From NCBI GenBank assembly GCA_017542145.1, contig JAFXXQ010000040.1, forward strand, positions 35,311 through 99,310: 64,000 nt of DNA, read 5' to 3'. The notes beneath the pieces are model-generated. The model saw only the letters and a program-made list of their open reading frames with translations. It had not been told where the DNA came from and searched no databases. Positions 1 through 7,652 of this stretch are shown here, in pieces. The position numbers and the translations under genes were made by a program. This DNA is from Bacteroidaceae bacterium (GTDB lineage Bacteria > Bacteroidota > Bacteroidia > Bacteroidales > Bacteroidaceae). Numbering within the stretch: the first letter of the stretch is position 1; each line of letters opens with the position of its first letter.

Positions 1-1
1 A

Positions 2-394
2 GGGATGCGGCAGACGGCTCCTGCACAACGGATGGCGGACTTTGTCAAGGGAAAACTTTCCTACGACCTCCCCTCGTCAAGCTATAGCCCGGGGCTGATT
101 TCATCGCCCCTGCATTTCTGGTTGCCTGAGTTTATCGGGCAGCGCCTCAGAAAGGGTTTCGAACAATTCGGACGGCAGAGCCACGGCTTCCTCACGGACG
201 AGGCCTGCGTCATCGGAGTGGAGACCCGCACCTCTTCTCCCGTTCGAATCCTGCGCGACAAGGAGACGTTGCAGCACATTCGCATCCAGGGACTTTTCCC
301 ATGTGGCGAGGGAGCCGGTTATGCAGGAGGCATCGTCTCAGCAGCCATCGACGGCGAACGTTGCGCCGAAAAAGCAGCAAAGCTTTTACAATGA
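2..394 (+). CDS. FAD-dependent oxidoreductase, C-terminal part (5' end outside window)
   Basis: Only the last ~130 residues are in the window; the reading frame is open to its left edge, so the methionine at position 5 is internal. The C-terminal signature GLFPCGEGAGYAGGIVSAA followed by a DG motif is the FAD-contacting end seen in the COG2509 family of uncharacterised FAD-dependent dehydrogenases. Family members are large cytoplasmic flavoproteins of unknown substrate. The gene ends with TAA at 392-394 and is followed by about 180 bp of A-rich repeats that hold no gene. The family assignment is fairly secure; the biochemical role is not known. Confidence 0.75.
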   Translation, partial: GMRQTAPAQRMADFVKGKLSYDLPSSSYSPGLISSPLHFWLPEFIGQRLRKGFEQFGRQSHGFLTDEACVIGVETRTSSPVRILRDKETLQHIRIQGLFPCGEGAGYAGGIVSAAIDGERCAEKAAKLLQ

Positions 395-572
395 AGAATG
401 AAAATGAAAAATGAAGAACTTTTTTTAATGAAAAATGAAGAATGAAAAATGAAAAATAAAATGTCCTGTATACAAAGTTCCCTTTCCTCTGACGGCGTTT
501 CCGCTGGCAAAGCTATTTATTCTTCATTCTTCATTTTTCATTCTTCATTAAATATTTTTTAATTCTTAATTT
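395..572. repeat. A-rich AATGAAGAATGAAAAATG-type low-complexity repeat, in both orientations
   Basis: Between the flavoprotein gene and the convergent symporter gene, AATGAAAAATGAAG-like units occur about four times on the plus strand (395-460) and reappear as TTCTTCATTCTTCATTTTTC on the opposite strand (520-550). The two arms could pair as a long imperfect hairpin between the converging genes, which might help end transcription. No protein-coding feature is credible here. Confidence 0.5.
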
Positions 573-2150
573 TTATTCCTCTTCTTCCTTCAGCGACGTG
601 GAGGCGCGGACGGTGACGGTGCGCTCGTAGCACTGGAACATGCCACGGACGGCTTCCTTATTCCTGACGCGTGTAACGGCGCTCACCAGAGGTACGACGA
701 CAAGTCCGAGCAGCATGGCCAGGACACCCGCGTTGATGGGCGACGAGAGGAAGGGACTAATGAACGTATGGTGCGTGAAGGTGCCGTACATGCAGCCGCA
801 CATGACGCCTACGCCCACGATGAAGCTGGCCCAGACGGCAGCAGGGGTGGTGCGCTTCCAATAGAGCCCGTAGAGGAACGGGGCAAGGAAGGCGCCAGCC
901 AAGGCTCCCCACGATATACCCATCAGCTGGGCAATGAAGGTGACGGAACTCTTCGCCTGAACGATGGCCAACACGCTGGATACCACGATAAAGAACACCA
1001 CCAGCAGGCGGATGCAGAGCAGTTGCGAATGTTCCTTCATCGTCTTTCCCCCGCGCGATACGGCGGGTTTAATGATATCGAGCGTCAGCGTGGAGCCTGA
1101 AGTCAGCACCAGCGACGAGAGCGTGGACATGGAGGCCGAGAGCACCAGGATGATGACCACGCCGATCATCACATCGGGCAGCGACGCCAGCATGGAGGGA
1201 ATGATGCTGTCGTAGACAGGCGTGCCAGCAGCCGTATATTCGATGGCAGAGGCATACAACCGGCCGAAACCACCCAGGAAATAGCATCCACCAGCCACGA
1301 TGATGGCGAAGAACGTCGAGATGAACGTGCCCTTGCGGATGGCAGCCTCGTCGCGGATGGCGTAGAACTTGCCCACCATCTGGGGCAGGCCCCACGTGCC
1401 TAATGACGTCAGCAGCACCACGCCCAGAAGCCACAGGGGCTGAGGGCCGAGGAACGAGGTGAACGCGCCGTTCAAAGTAGGAGCAGCCTCGGAGGGGATT
1501 TGCGAGAGACGGTTGACAGCCTCCGTGAACCCGCCGTTCCCGTTCAGCACAGCGGCTACCACAGCTACAATGCCCACCAGCATAATGAGGCCCTGGATGA
1601 AGTCGTTGACCGCCGTAGCCATGTAGCCACCCAGCCAGACGTAGATACCCGTCAGCACAGCCATGCCGATGACACACCACGTGTAGTCGATGCCGAAAGC
1701 CATCCCGAACAGGCGCGAGAGACCGTTGTAGAGCGATGCCGTGTAGGGAACGAGGAAGATGAAGACGATGACCGAGGCCGCCACCTTCAGAGCCGTTGAG
1801 CCGAACCGCTGGCCGAAGAAGTCGGGCATGGTGGCACTCTGAAGATACTGCGTCATCAGCCTTGTCCGACGTCCCAAGATACGCCAGGCCAACAGCGAGC
1901 CAATCAGCGCATTACCCAGTCCAATCCACGTGGCGGACATACCGTACTTCCACCCGAACTGACCGGCATAGCCCACGAAGATGACGGCCGAGAAATACGA
2001 CGTGCCGAACGCAAAGGCCGTGAGCCACGAGCCCACGTTCCTGCCGCCCAGCACGAATCCCGTCACACCTGCCGCACTCTTGCGGCAATACCATCCCACG
2101 CCGATCATCACGGCGAAGAACACAATCAGAAGAACAATCTTTACGATCAT
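573..2150 (-). CDS. sodium:solute symporter (SSS family)
   Basis: A 525-residue very hydrophobic protein with about thirteen predicted membrane helices, the normal size and topology for sodium/solute symporters of the SSS family (PutP, SglT, PanF relatives). The opening helix is followed by GGRNVGSWLTAFAFGTSYFS, which matches the conserved TM1-TM2 region of the family, and a LSASMSTLSSLVL helix matches the sodium-site helix TM8. It would import a sugar, amino acid, sialic acid or organic acid with sodium; the substrate cannot be read from the sequence. A TATCTTTG box lies upstream on the minus strand (2188-2195). It has no partner gene: the next gene upstream is a separate HU-like gene. Confidence 0.85.
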   Translation of the reverse strand: MIVKIVLLIVFFAVMIGVGWYCRKSAAGVTGFVLGGRNVGSWLTAFAFGTSYFSAVIFVGYAGQFGWKYGMSATWIGLGNALIGSLLAWRILGRRTRLMTQYLQSATMPDFFGQRFGSTALKVAASVIVFIFLVPYTASLYNGLSRLFGMAFGIDYTWCVIGMAVLTGIYVWLGGYMATAVNDFIQGLIMLVGIVAVVAAVLNGNGGFTEAVNRLSQIPSEAAPTLNGAFTSFLGPQPLWLLGVVLLTSLGTWGLPQMVGKFYAIRDEAAIRKGTFISTFFAIIVAGGCYFLGGFGRLYASAIEYTAAGTPVYDSIIPSMLASLPDVMIGVVIILVLSASMSTLSSLVLTSGSTLTLDIIKPAVSRGGKTMKEHSQLLCIRLLVVFFIVVSSVLAIVQAKSSVTFIAQLMGISWGALAGAFLAPFLYGLYWKRTTPAAVWASFIVGVGVMCGCMYGTFTHHTFISPFLSSPINAGVLAMLLGLVVVPLVSAVTRVRNKEAVRGMFQCYERTVTVRASTSLKEEEE

Positions 2151-2187
2151 AAAAACTAATACCTTTTATAATTTGAAAAAAACTGGG

Positions 2188-2195
2188 CAAAGATA
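2188..2195 (-). promoter_or_regulatory. -7 promoter box for the symporter gene
   Basis: On the minus strand the sequence reads TATCTTTG, an exact match to the Bacteroidetes -7 consensus TAnnTTTG, 38 nt upstream of the symporter start. No clear TTTG box lies 20 nt further upstream, so the promoter may be weak or activator-dependent. Confidence 0.5.
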
Positions 2196-2345
2196 GTGCA
2201 AATAACTGACATTTCGCCCACATTTCCTTTCTTTTTTTCGTTTTTCCCGAAGGAATGATCAAAATCCCCTTTAAAAAGCACTTTTTTCCATCAGGTATCG
2301 GGGGTGTCGGTATCTTCGCTTAATGAATAGACATTCAACGTACAA

Positions 2346-2380
2346 GCTACCGATACCCCTGCGAACGGGGTATCGGTAGC
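2346..2380. repeat. perfect 14-bp-stem hairpin, copy 1 (downstream of the HU-like gene)
   Basis: Arms GCTACCGATACCCC and GGGGTATCGGTAGC enclose the heptamer TGCGAAC. It lies 20 nt beyond the stop codon of the minus-strand HU-like gene. A second copy with the same loop and a compensated stem substitution lies at 3480-3514, on the other side of that gene. There is no T-run after it, so it is not a classical intrinsic terminator. Confidence 0.85.
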
Positions 2381-2399
2381 CTCCTCCCTCTCCCGCTTA

Positions 2400-3074
2400 C
2401 TATTGGAAGTTCGGAGGAACGGGCTTGTAGTAGCGCATATTGCGGATACCCTCTGCCGAAAGACGTCCCTGGCGCACAAGGCGAGCCAGCAAGTTCTGAG
2501 CATAGCGCTTCGAACAGCCGAAAAGCCCTTCCGCCTGCTTACGCGTAATGGAGAAGTGAGGGCCGAACCATTCAGTCAGCTTTATTTCAACATCCTGCTC
2601 CGTAGGCTGTTGGTAAGGGTAGAGGCCTGAACTGATGCAGACGGCTTTGCTGACGACGTCCTTTTTCAGTTCAGGGTCTGGGGTGAAGACAATGTTATTC
2701 ACCCTCACCTTATCCCCGCTGGTAATGTTGTCATCAAGGGTATGTTCGTGTCGCTGTCCATTTCGGTCCTTCCAACTGCAGGCCAGCGAGATGCTGAACG
2801 TGCCGATGTTATCAATCTGCAAGCGGTTGCCATTCAACAACGTCTTCTTCAGATAATCGCCCAAGGCAGCCAGCACGCCGGTAACGTCGGCAGGCGTCAG
2901 GGTGCAGTTGGCGCTTATCTCCTTGACCATTTGCGAGGTATCGACAGTCTCCTGCCCCACAGGAGCCACGCGGATGACGGGATTCGACGGGCTTGCCTGG
3001 CCCGAGAGGTCGTTCTTGACCACAATCTGATAGGAAATCTTTCCTTCCTCCTTGCTATTTTCCAGTTTTCTCAT
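2400..3074 (-). CDS. HU-like DNA-binding protein with winged-helix-like C-terminus
   Basis: A 224-residue protein. Residues ~15-130 form an HU/IHF-like fold of the Bacteroidetes type (HU-HIG / TIGR01201-like), with the dimer region LTPADVTGVLAALGDYLKKT, the IGTFSISL strand and a basic arm region. Residues ~150-220 (ITRKQAEGLFGCSKRYAQNL and following) look like a helix-turn-helix or winged helix. Canonical HU is about 90 residues, so this is an extended form probably active as a nucleoid or replication-associated protein, or a dedicated regulator. Its promoter lies at 3192-3223 and the ~110-nt leader contains nested palindromes (3116-3167). Identical-loop hairpins flank the gene on both sides. 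Confidence 0.8.
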   Translation of the reverse strand: MRKLENSKEEGKISYQIVVKNDLSGQASPSNPVIRVAPVGQETVDTSQMVKEISANCTLTPADVTGVLAALGDYLKKTLLNGNRLQIDNIGTFSISLACSWKDRNGQRHEHTLDDNITSGDKVRVNNIVFTPDPELKKDVVSKAVCISSGLYPYQQPTEQDVEIKLTEWFGPHFSITRKQAEGLFGCSKRYAQNLLARLVRQGRLSAEGIRNMRYYKPVPPNFQ

Positions 3075-3115
3075 AGGGTTATATTATAGATAAAAGTTTA
3101 GCGCTATAGTTGGCT

Positions 3116-3167
3116 CAACGCGTTGGGCCACGTGACTCAACGTGTTGGTCCACGTGGACCAACGCGT
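3116..3167. promoter_or_regulatory. nested CAACGYGTTGG / CCACGTGG palindromes in the HU-like gene leader
   Basis: The segment contains AACGCGTTGG, GGTCCACGTGGACC (a perfect 14-bp palindrome) and CCAACGCGTT, spaced about 20 bp apart. It lies between the inferred promoter (3192-3223, minus strand) and the start codon at 3074, so it will be transcribed as a structured leader and also offers repeated dyad sites for a DNA-binding protein. Autoregulation by the HU-like product is an inference. Confidence 0.55.
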
Positions 3168-3191
3168 TTTCCAACCTTTGCATTGACTTTA

Positions 3192-3223
3192 CAAAGATAC
3201 GCCATTCCCATGAAAACAACAAG
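3192..3223 (-). promoter_or_regulatory. promoter of the HU-like gene
   Basis: Minus-strand TATCTTTG at 3192-3199 with CTTG at 3220-3223, separated by 20 nt. This agrees with the TTTG / TAnnTTTG arrangement seen at other promoters in this window. Transcription would start near 3185, giving a leader of about 110 nt. Confidence 0.65.
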
Positions 3224-3271
3224 TGAAAAGCAAAAAAATTGCACTTGACAGCACACTTTATTAGGGGCGAT

Positions 3272-3376
3272 ATGAAAAAACATTTCTTCGGCGCCGTCCT
3301 GCGCCGTTTCGGCTTCACCCGCCACGAGCACAACCACCGCATGGTCTATTACATGGTGGAGAAGAACCCACAATGA
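3272..3376 (+). CDS. possible 34-residue basic small protein
   Basis: A short open frame, MKKHFFGAVLRRFGFTRH and onward to a TGA at 3374, rich in Arg and His. It is not recognised. It lies in a repeat-dense stretch of about 690 bp between the HU-like gene and a decayed four-helix-bundle gene, and ends just before the 10-bp tandem array. The composition looks protein-like, unlike the flanking repeats, but no recognisable promoter or family supports it. It may be the remnant of a longer gene. Confidence 0.3.
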   Translation: MKKHFFGAVLRRFGFTRHEHNHRMVYYMVEKNPQ

Positions 3377-3410
3377 AACACTCCCGCACACTCCCACCTC
3401 TCCCACCTCT

Positions 3411-3480
3411 CCACACGACGCCACACGACGCCACACGACGCCACACGACGCCACACGACGCCACACGACGCCACACGACG
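3411..3480. repeat. tandem array, 7 x 10 bp (CCACACGACG)
   Basis: Seven identical copies of CCACACGACG in direct succession, with no substitutions, immediately followed by hairpin copy 2. Perfect identity suggests recent expansion by slippage. The 10-bp period is not a multiple of three, so it is unlikely to sit in a coding frame under selection. Confidence 0.95.
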
Positions 3481-3514
3481 CCACCGATACCCCTGCGAAC
3501 GGGGTATCGGTGGC
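3480..3514. repeat. perfect 14-bp-stem hairpin, copy 2 (upstream of the HU-like gene)
   Basis: Arms GCCACCGATACCCC and GGGGTATCGGTGGC around the same TGCGAAC heptamer as copy 1 at 2346-2380. Compared with copy 1, one stem pair is changed on both sides (T-A to C-G), which preserves pairing. Confidence 0.85.
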
Positions 3515-3628
3515 TAATCCCATCACCCTCACCATCTTACCTCCACCCACCGACACCCCCGGCACCTATTGGAACAAAGCACAATTATATAGCCTTTCCC
3601 TAACGCAACACAAGAAATCGCCCAATTG

Positions 3629-3660
3629 TTTGCCTTTTTCCCATAATTCTATTATATTTG
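3629..3660 (+). promoter_or_regulatory. promoter of the decayed four-helix-bundle gene
   Basis: TTTG at 3629-3632 and TATATTTG at 3653-3660 with a 20-nt spacer, an excellent match to the Bacteroidetes promoter. The transcript would have a leader of about 100 nt that contains repeated CTATAGC/CTATAA units (3674-3727) before the ATG at 3764. Confidence 0.65.
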
Positions 3661-3763
3661 CAACCAATTTAGCATCTATAGCTTCTATAAAATCTATAGC
3701 CTCTATAGCAACTATATCATCTATAAAACCAACTGAACAAGTCAACCCCTAAAGAAAGAGGCC

Positions 3764-3982
3764 ATGTCAAAAGATACCGCCAAACCCTTCAAGAGCATCT
3801 TCCGTCAAGTGCCGAAGTGGCAATACCTCTGGTTATACCAGAAGTCGGAAGTACTCTACCAGATGACCAATGTCTTCTGCGAGCGGTTCTTGCCCCAGTA
3901 TGGCGACCGCACGGTCGATTAGATGGTGCAAGCGGCTCGCAGCGGCAAGCAGAACATCGTGGAGGGCTCGGAGGACTGGAAA
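3764..3982 (+). pseudogene. decayed four-helix-bundle suffix-domain protein
   Basis: The frame begins MSKDTAKPFKSIFRQVPKW, then QYLWLYQKSEVLYQMTNVFC, and runs into TAG at 3920-3922, where homologues known to me continue with VDQMVQAARSGKQNIVEGSED; here the Gln codon CAG has become TAG. In the same frame the text resumes as MVQAARSGKQNIVEGSEDW and then loses similarity near 3982. The gene therefore has a nonsense mutation and has also lost its 3' half. The family (23S intervening-sequence-like four-helix bundle with a suffix domain) has no established function. Its promoter is intact. The family call is from memory and should be confirmed by search. Confidence 0.7.
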
Positions 3983-4163
3983 AGCCGCTCCATTTTTGGG
4001 AAAATGTCCCATTATTAACTGTATGGAATCGTCATTACGGTCGGAAAAAAACATTTTTCATTTTCCTTACTTACTGTCCCACGAATTGAGACAACATACA
4101 ACTAATTTTGCAGCGTCAATTGGTCATAAACGGGCGAGATAACTTCAAGCTGCATCAAATTGA

Positions 4164-4291
4164 CATGCCAGGAAGTCGCTGGGATGGCGCGAAGACTTGG
4201 TTGATCCAAAGAATCTCAAGCCGGCCTTCTTGGCAAAACGTGAGGAAGCCCCGTTTGATACGGCAAGCGAAACCAACGTTCCAGCCGGATG
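4164..4291 (+). pseudogene. possible 3' remnant of an unrecognised gene
   Basis: After a stop at 4161-4163 an open frame reads into EDLVDPKNLKPAFLAKREEA and then PFDTASETNVPAG, ending at TGA 4289-4291. The stop codon lies within the left arm of a terminator-like hairpin (4284-4341), an arrangement expected at the end of a genuine gene. No start and no upstream domain are present, so this looks like the tail of a gene whose body was deleted, perhaps in the event that also truncated the four-helix-bundle gene upstream. The family is not recognised. Confidence 0.35.
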
Positions 4292-4341
4292 AAAGAGTAG
4301 CATCTGTTGGCCAGGGTTAGCAAATCATCCGGCGGTTTTTT
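4284..4341 (+). terminator. intrinsic terminator-like hairpin
   Basis: Arms GCCGGATGA (4284-4292) and TCATCCGGC (4325-4333) are perfectly complementary with a 32-nt loop, followed by GG and six T residues (4336-4341). It would end transcripts entering from the decayed genes upstream and so insulate the next gene. Confidence 0.55.
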
Positions 4342-4439
4342 AGAAATCTGCAACTTTTTATGAAATAGAATAGATGATTCGATTTATTTATGTATTTTTG
4401 CAGAAGGAATAAGAAATAACGAACTAAAATGAACTAAAC

Positions 4440-5285
4440 ATGAAGGAGCAACCAAATTTTACAATCGTTTATGTATTCGGTCCAGAGCAGTGTGCAAAGA
4501 AATATGAAGAAGATCTATTGTTATCACGTGACGCTGGAGAATGGGTGAAAATTGGTGAAACAGAATTCTCCGCAAATATCGAAGACCTTTCTTCTATTGA
4601 ATTCGTTATGGGTAAAACCATGAAACGAATTCACCAAGAATCTCGAACTGGCATTCCAGTTATTTGTAAAATATACGATGTCTTTATATTCCCATATCAA
4701 AAGGGATTTGACCATCAGGTACGTAGACGATTAAGTTCAGAGTTGTATGATTTAGAGACCAGCAAGAAAAAAAATGAACAGTTGGAAGAAGGCCAATACT
4801 ATATTAAAGCTGGAGTTGAATTCGTTTACGGCGTTACAAGAAGCAAAATATTGTATGCAGTTCAATCTGTCGATCACGAACTTATAGCAAAAGAGGCAAA
4901 AGAGGGTAATGTTAAAATGGTAGAATTGCTCGTGAAATTATGCCAATTTAATCAAAAAAACCTGGACAATATTTCAGAAGATAATAATGCAGAAAGTGGA
5001 CAAAAGAAGGCCACACTTGATTTAGATAGAATATTAGAAATCGGTGATGAAGTAATACTTACGAAAGATGGCTCAAATAGTATTGTAAAAGACAATAATG
5101 GGGAGCCGATTACTGCTAAATATATCGGTGGTAATAGATTTGAATGTAAGGGAGAAACTGGACGTAGCTCATATTTTGCGAAGACATACCTGAATCAATA
5201 TGCAGGAAAGAATCTTCAAACGGTAAATGGCAATGAATACTGGACATTCAATGGAAAGAAGCTAACATTATTGCGTAAGAACTGA
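4440..5285 (+). CDS. GIY-YIG/T5orf172-like protein
   Basis: A 281-residue protein. The N-terminal ~100 residues contain VYVFG near residue 11, VKIGE near residue 38, a conserved Arg in the ...HQESRTGIPV segment and a downstream Glu/Arg-rich helix, which resembles the GIY-YIG nuclease fold in the T5orf172 variant; KIG replaces YIG. A linker of ~60 residues leads to a C-terminal domain that ends with WTFNGKKLTLL, of a type often appended to such proteins. It could be a nuclease or a DNA-binding relative. It is clearly more AT-rich than uvrB next to it, which suggests recent acquisition. A TATTTTTG box at 4393-4400 may be its promoter. Confidence 0.45.
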   Translation: MKEQPNFTIVYVFGPEQCAKKYEEDLLLSRDAGEWVKIGETEFSANIEDLSSIEFVMGKTMKRIHQESRTGIPVICKIYDVFIFPYQKGFDHQVRRRLSSELYDLETSKKKNEQLEEGQYYIKAGVEFVYGVTRSKILYAVQSVDHELIAKEAKEGNVKMVELLVKLCQFNQKNLDNISEDNNAESGQKKATLDLDRILEIGDEVILTKDGSNSIVKDNNGEPITAKYIGGNRFECKGETGRSSYFAKTYLNQYAGKNLQTVNGNEYWTFNGKKLTLLRKN

Positions 5286-5450
5286 TCCATGTTCACATAA
5301 AGGATACATATTTGTGTAAAACTTTGTGTTTGGAGCTATCATTTTCGTTTCCCATTATATATGAGATTCATTTAGGCGGAATCGGCTCAAATGTCGTGCG
5401 ATTTACGGATTTTTAAACTCACGATGAACTGATAATTGAGAAAAAGACGC

Positions 5451-5458
5451 TATCTTTG
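5451..5458 (+). promoter_or_regulatory. -7 promoter box of uvrB
   Basis: TATCTTTG lies 8 nt upstream of the uvrB start codon at 5467, so the transcript would be nearly leaderless. No good TTTG box is present 20 nt further upstream. Confidence 0.5.
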
Positions 5459-5466
5459 CATTCTCT

Positions 5467-7494
5467 ATGGATTTTGAACTGATTAGCAACTATGCCCCTA
5501 CGGGCGACCAGCCGGAGGCGATCCAGCAGTTGACGGAAGGGGTGCTGTCGGGTACGCCTGCACAGGTGCTGCTGGGTGTGACGGGCTCTGGAAAGACGTT
5601 CACCATTGCCAACGTCGTTGCGCAGGTGGGGCGCCCTACCCTCGTGCTCAGCCACAACAAGACGCTGGCTGCGCAGCTCTACGCGGAGTTCAAGGGCTTT
5701 TTCCCCAACAATGCCGTGGAGTACTACGTCAGTTACTACGACTACTACCAGCCCGAAGCCTACCTGCCCCAGACCGACACCTACATCGAGAAAGACCTCG
5801 CCATCAACGACGAGATTGACAAGCTGCGCCTGTCGGCCCTGAGCTCGCTGCTGTCGGGACGGAAGGACGTCATCATCATCTCGTCCGTCAGCTGCATCTA
5901 CGGCATGGGCAACCCGTCGGATTTCTACGACAACGTCATCGAAGTGCGCGTGGGGCAGAAGATGGACCGCAGCGTGCTCCTCCGACGTCTTGTGGACAGC
6001 CTCTACGTCCGCAACGACATGGAGCTGGGACGTGGCAACTTCCGCGTGAAGGGCGACACGGTGGATGTGTGGCTGGCGTACAGCGACGCCGTCATCCGCA
6101 TACAGTTTTGGGACGACGACATCGAGGCTATCGAGGAACTTGACCCCGAAAGCGGGCTGCGCCTCACCGAGTACGACGGCTACAAAATCTATCCCGCCAA
6201 CCTCTTCATGACCAGTCAGGACTCGACCCTGCGCGCCATCCATCAGATTGAGGACGACCTGAAGGCAAGGGTTGATTTCTTCTATGCCGAGGGCCGTCCG
6301 TTAGAGGCGAAGCGCCTTCAGGAGCGCGTGACCTACGACATGGAGATGCTGCGTGAGCTGGGCCATTGCTCGGGCATCGAGAACTACAGCCGCTACTTCG
6401 ACGGACGTCCCCCAGGCAGCCGCCCCTACTGCCTGCTCGACTTCTTCCCCCGTGACTTTCTGATGGTCATCGACGAGAGCCACGTCAGCGTCCCCCAAAT
6501 CCATGCCATGTACGGCGGCGACCGTGCCCGCAAGACGAACCTCGTGGAATATGGATTCCGACTGCCGGCAGCCCTCGACAACCGCCCGCTGAAGTTCGAC
6601 GAATTCAAGGAGCTTGTCCATCAGACCATTTACGTCAGCGCCACCCCTGCGGACTATGAACTGCAGGAGAGCGAGGGAGTGGTAGTCGAACAAGTCATCC
6701 GCCCCACGGGACTGCTTGACCCCGTCATCGAAGTACGCCCCACGGAAAATCAGATTGATGACTTAATGGAGGAAATCCGCATTCGAAGCGAACGGGGCGA
6801 GCGTACCCTCGTCACCACCCTCACCAAGCGTATGGCCGAGGAACTAGCTGACTATCTCACGAAATACGGCGTCCGCTGCAACTACATCCATAGCGACGTG
6901 GATACGATGGACCGCGTGGAGATTATGAACGACCTACGACGGGGAGAATACGACGTGCTGGTGGGCGTGAACCTGCTTCGCGAAGGACTGGACCTGCCCG
7001 AAGTATCGCTCGTGGCCATACTGGATGCCGACAAAGAGGGATTCCTGCGCAACGAACGCAGCCTCACCCAGACAGCCGGACGTGCTGCACGCAACATCAA
7101 CGGCACCGTCATCATGTACGGCGACACCATTACCGAAAGCATGCGCCGCACCATCAACGAAACCAACCGCCGACGCGAGAAACAGCTGGCCTACAACGCT
7201 GCCCACGGCATCACGCCCCGTCAGATCCAGAAGGCCATCAACGAAACGTTCCTTACAGGCCAACAAGCTGGCAAGTCAACGGGCGGGCAGACTTATGGAC
7301 TTGCCGACAGCCCTACCCCACGCGCAGCCGAGGACCCCATCCTGGCCAACATGACTGCCGCCCAACTGGAGAAGTCTATCGCACGCACACGCAAGCTCAT
7401 GCAGGAGGCCGCTGCCAAGCTCGATTTCATGCAGGCTGCCCAATACCGCGACGAGATGTTCCGCTTGGAAGAACTCTTAAAAACGAAGAATTAA
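5467..7494 (+). CDS. uvrB: excinuclease ABC subunit B
   Basis: A 675-residue UvrB, the DNA-damage verification helicase of nucleotide excision repair that works with UvrA and UvrC. Visible are the Walker A motif GVTGSGKTFT (residues ~37-46), the beta-hairpin region YYVSYYDYYQPEAYLPQ that clamps damaged DNA, the DESH Walker B box, helicase motif VI (QTAGRAARN) and the C-terminal UVR coiled coil that binds UvrC. All key residues are present and the length is normal. The start is fixed by the start of homology and by the adjacent -7 box. The gene stands alone, with a 158-bp AT-rich gap before the next gene that holds no feature. Confidence 0.98.
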   Translation: MDFELISNYAPTGDQPEAIQQLTEGVLSGTPAQVLLGVTGSGKTFTIANVVAQVGRPTLVLSHNKTLAAQLYAEFKGFFPNNAVEYYVSYYDYYQPEAYLPQTDTYIEKDLAINDEIDKLRLSALSSLLSGRKDVIIISSVSCIYGMGNPSDFYDNVIEVRVGQKMDRSVLLRRLVDSLYVRNDMELGRGNFRVKGDTVDVWLAYSDAVIRIQFWDDDIEAIEELDPESGLRLTEYDGYKIYPANLFMTSQDSTLRAIHQIEDDLKARVDFFYAEGRPLEAKRLQERVTYDMEMLRELGHCSGIENYSRYFDGRPPGSRPYCLLDFFPRDFLMVIDESHVSVPQIHAMYGGDRARKTNLVEYGFRLPAALDNRPLKFDEFKELVHQTIYVSATPADYELQESEGVVVEQVIRPTGLLDPVIEVRPTENQIDDLMEEIRIRSERGERTLVTTLTKRMAEELADYLTKYGVRCNYIHSDVDTMDRVEIMNDLRRGEYDVLVGVNLLREGLDLPEVSLVAILDADKEGFLRNERSLTQTAGRAARNINGTVIMYGDTITESMRRTINETNRRREKQLAYNAAHGITPRQIQKAINETFLTGQQAGKSTGGQTYGLADSPTPRAAEDPILANMTAAQLEKSIARTRKLMQEAAAKLDFMQAAQYRDEMFRLEELLKTKN

Positions 7495-7652
7495 ATATTA
7501 ATTAATAATGAGCCGCTTCGCGGGAAATTAAACGAAATTGGATTCAAAAATTATTCAAAATATATCTTTTACTAAAAAGGATACTTTTTTTGTAAAATTA
7601 CTTGATTTATTTTGTACTATTTCTCTGCGAAGCAGACTGAAAAGATAAAAAA

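Noticed and set aside
3411..3480. Reading the 10-bp array as a CRISPR or as coding sequence
   Set aside because: There are no spacers, and the 10-bp period is not a multiple of three, so a stable coding role is unlikely.
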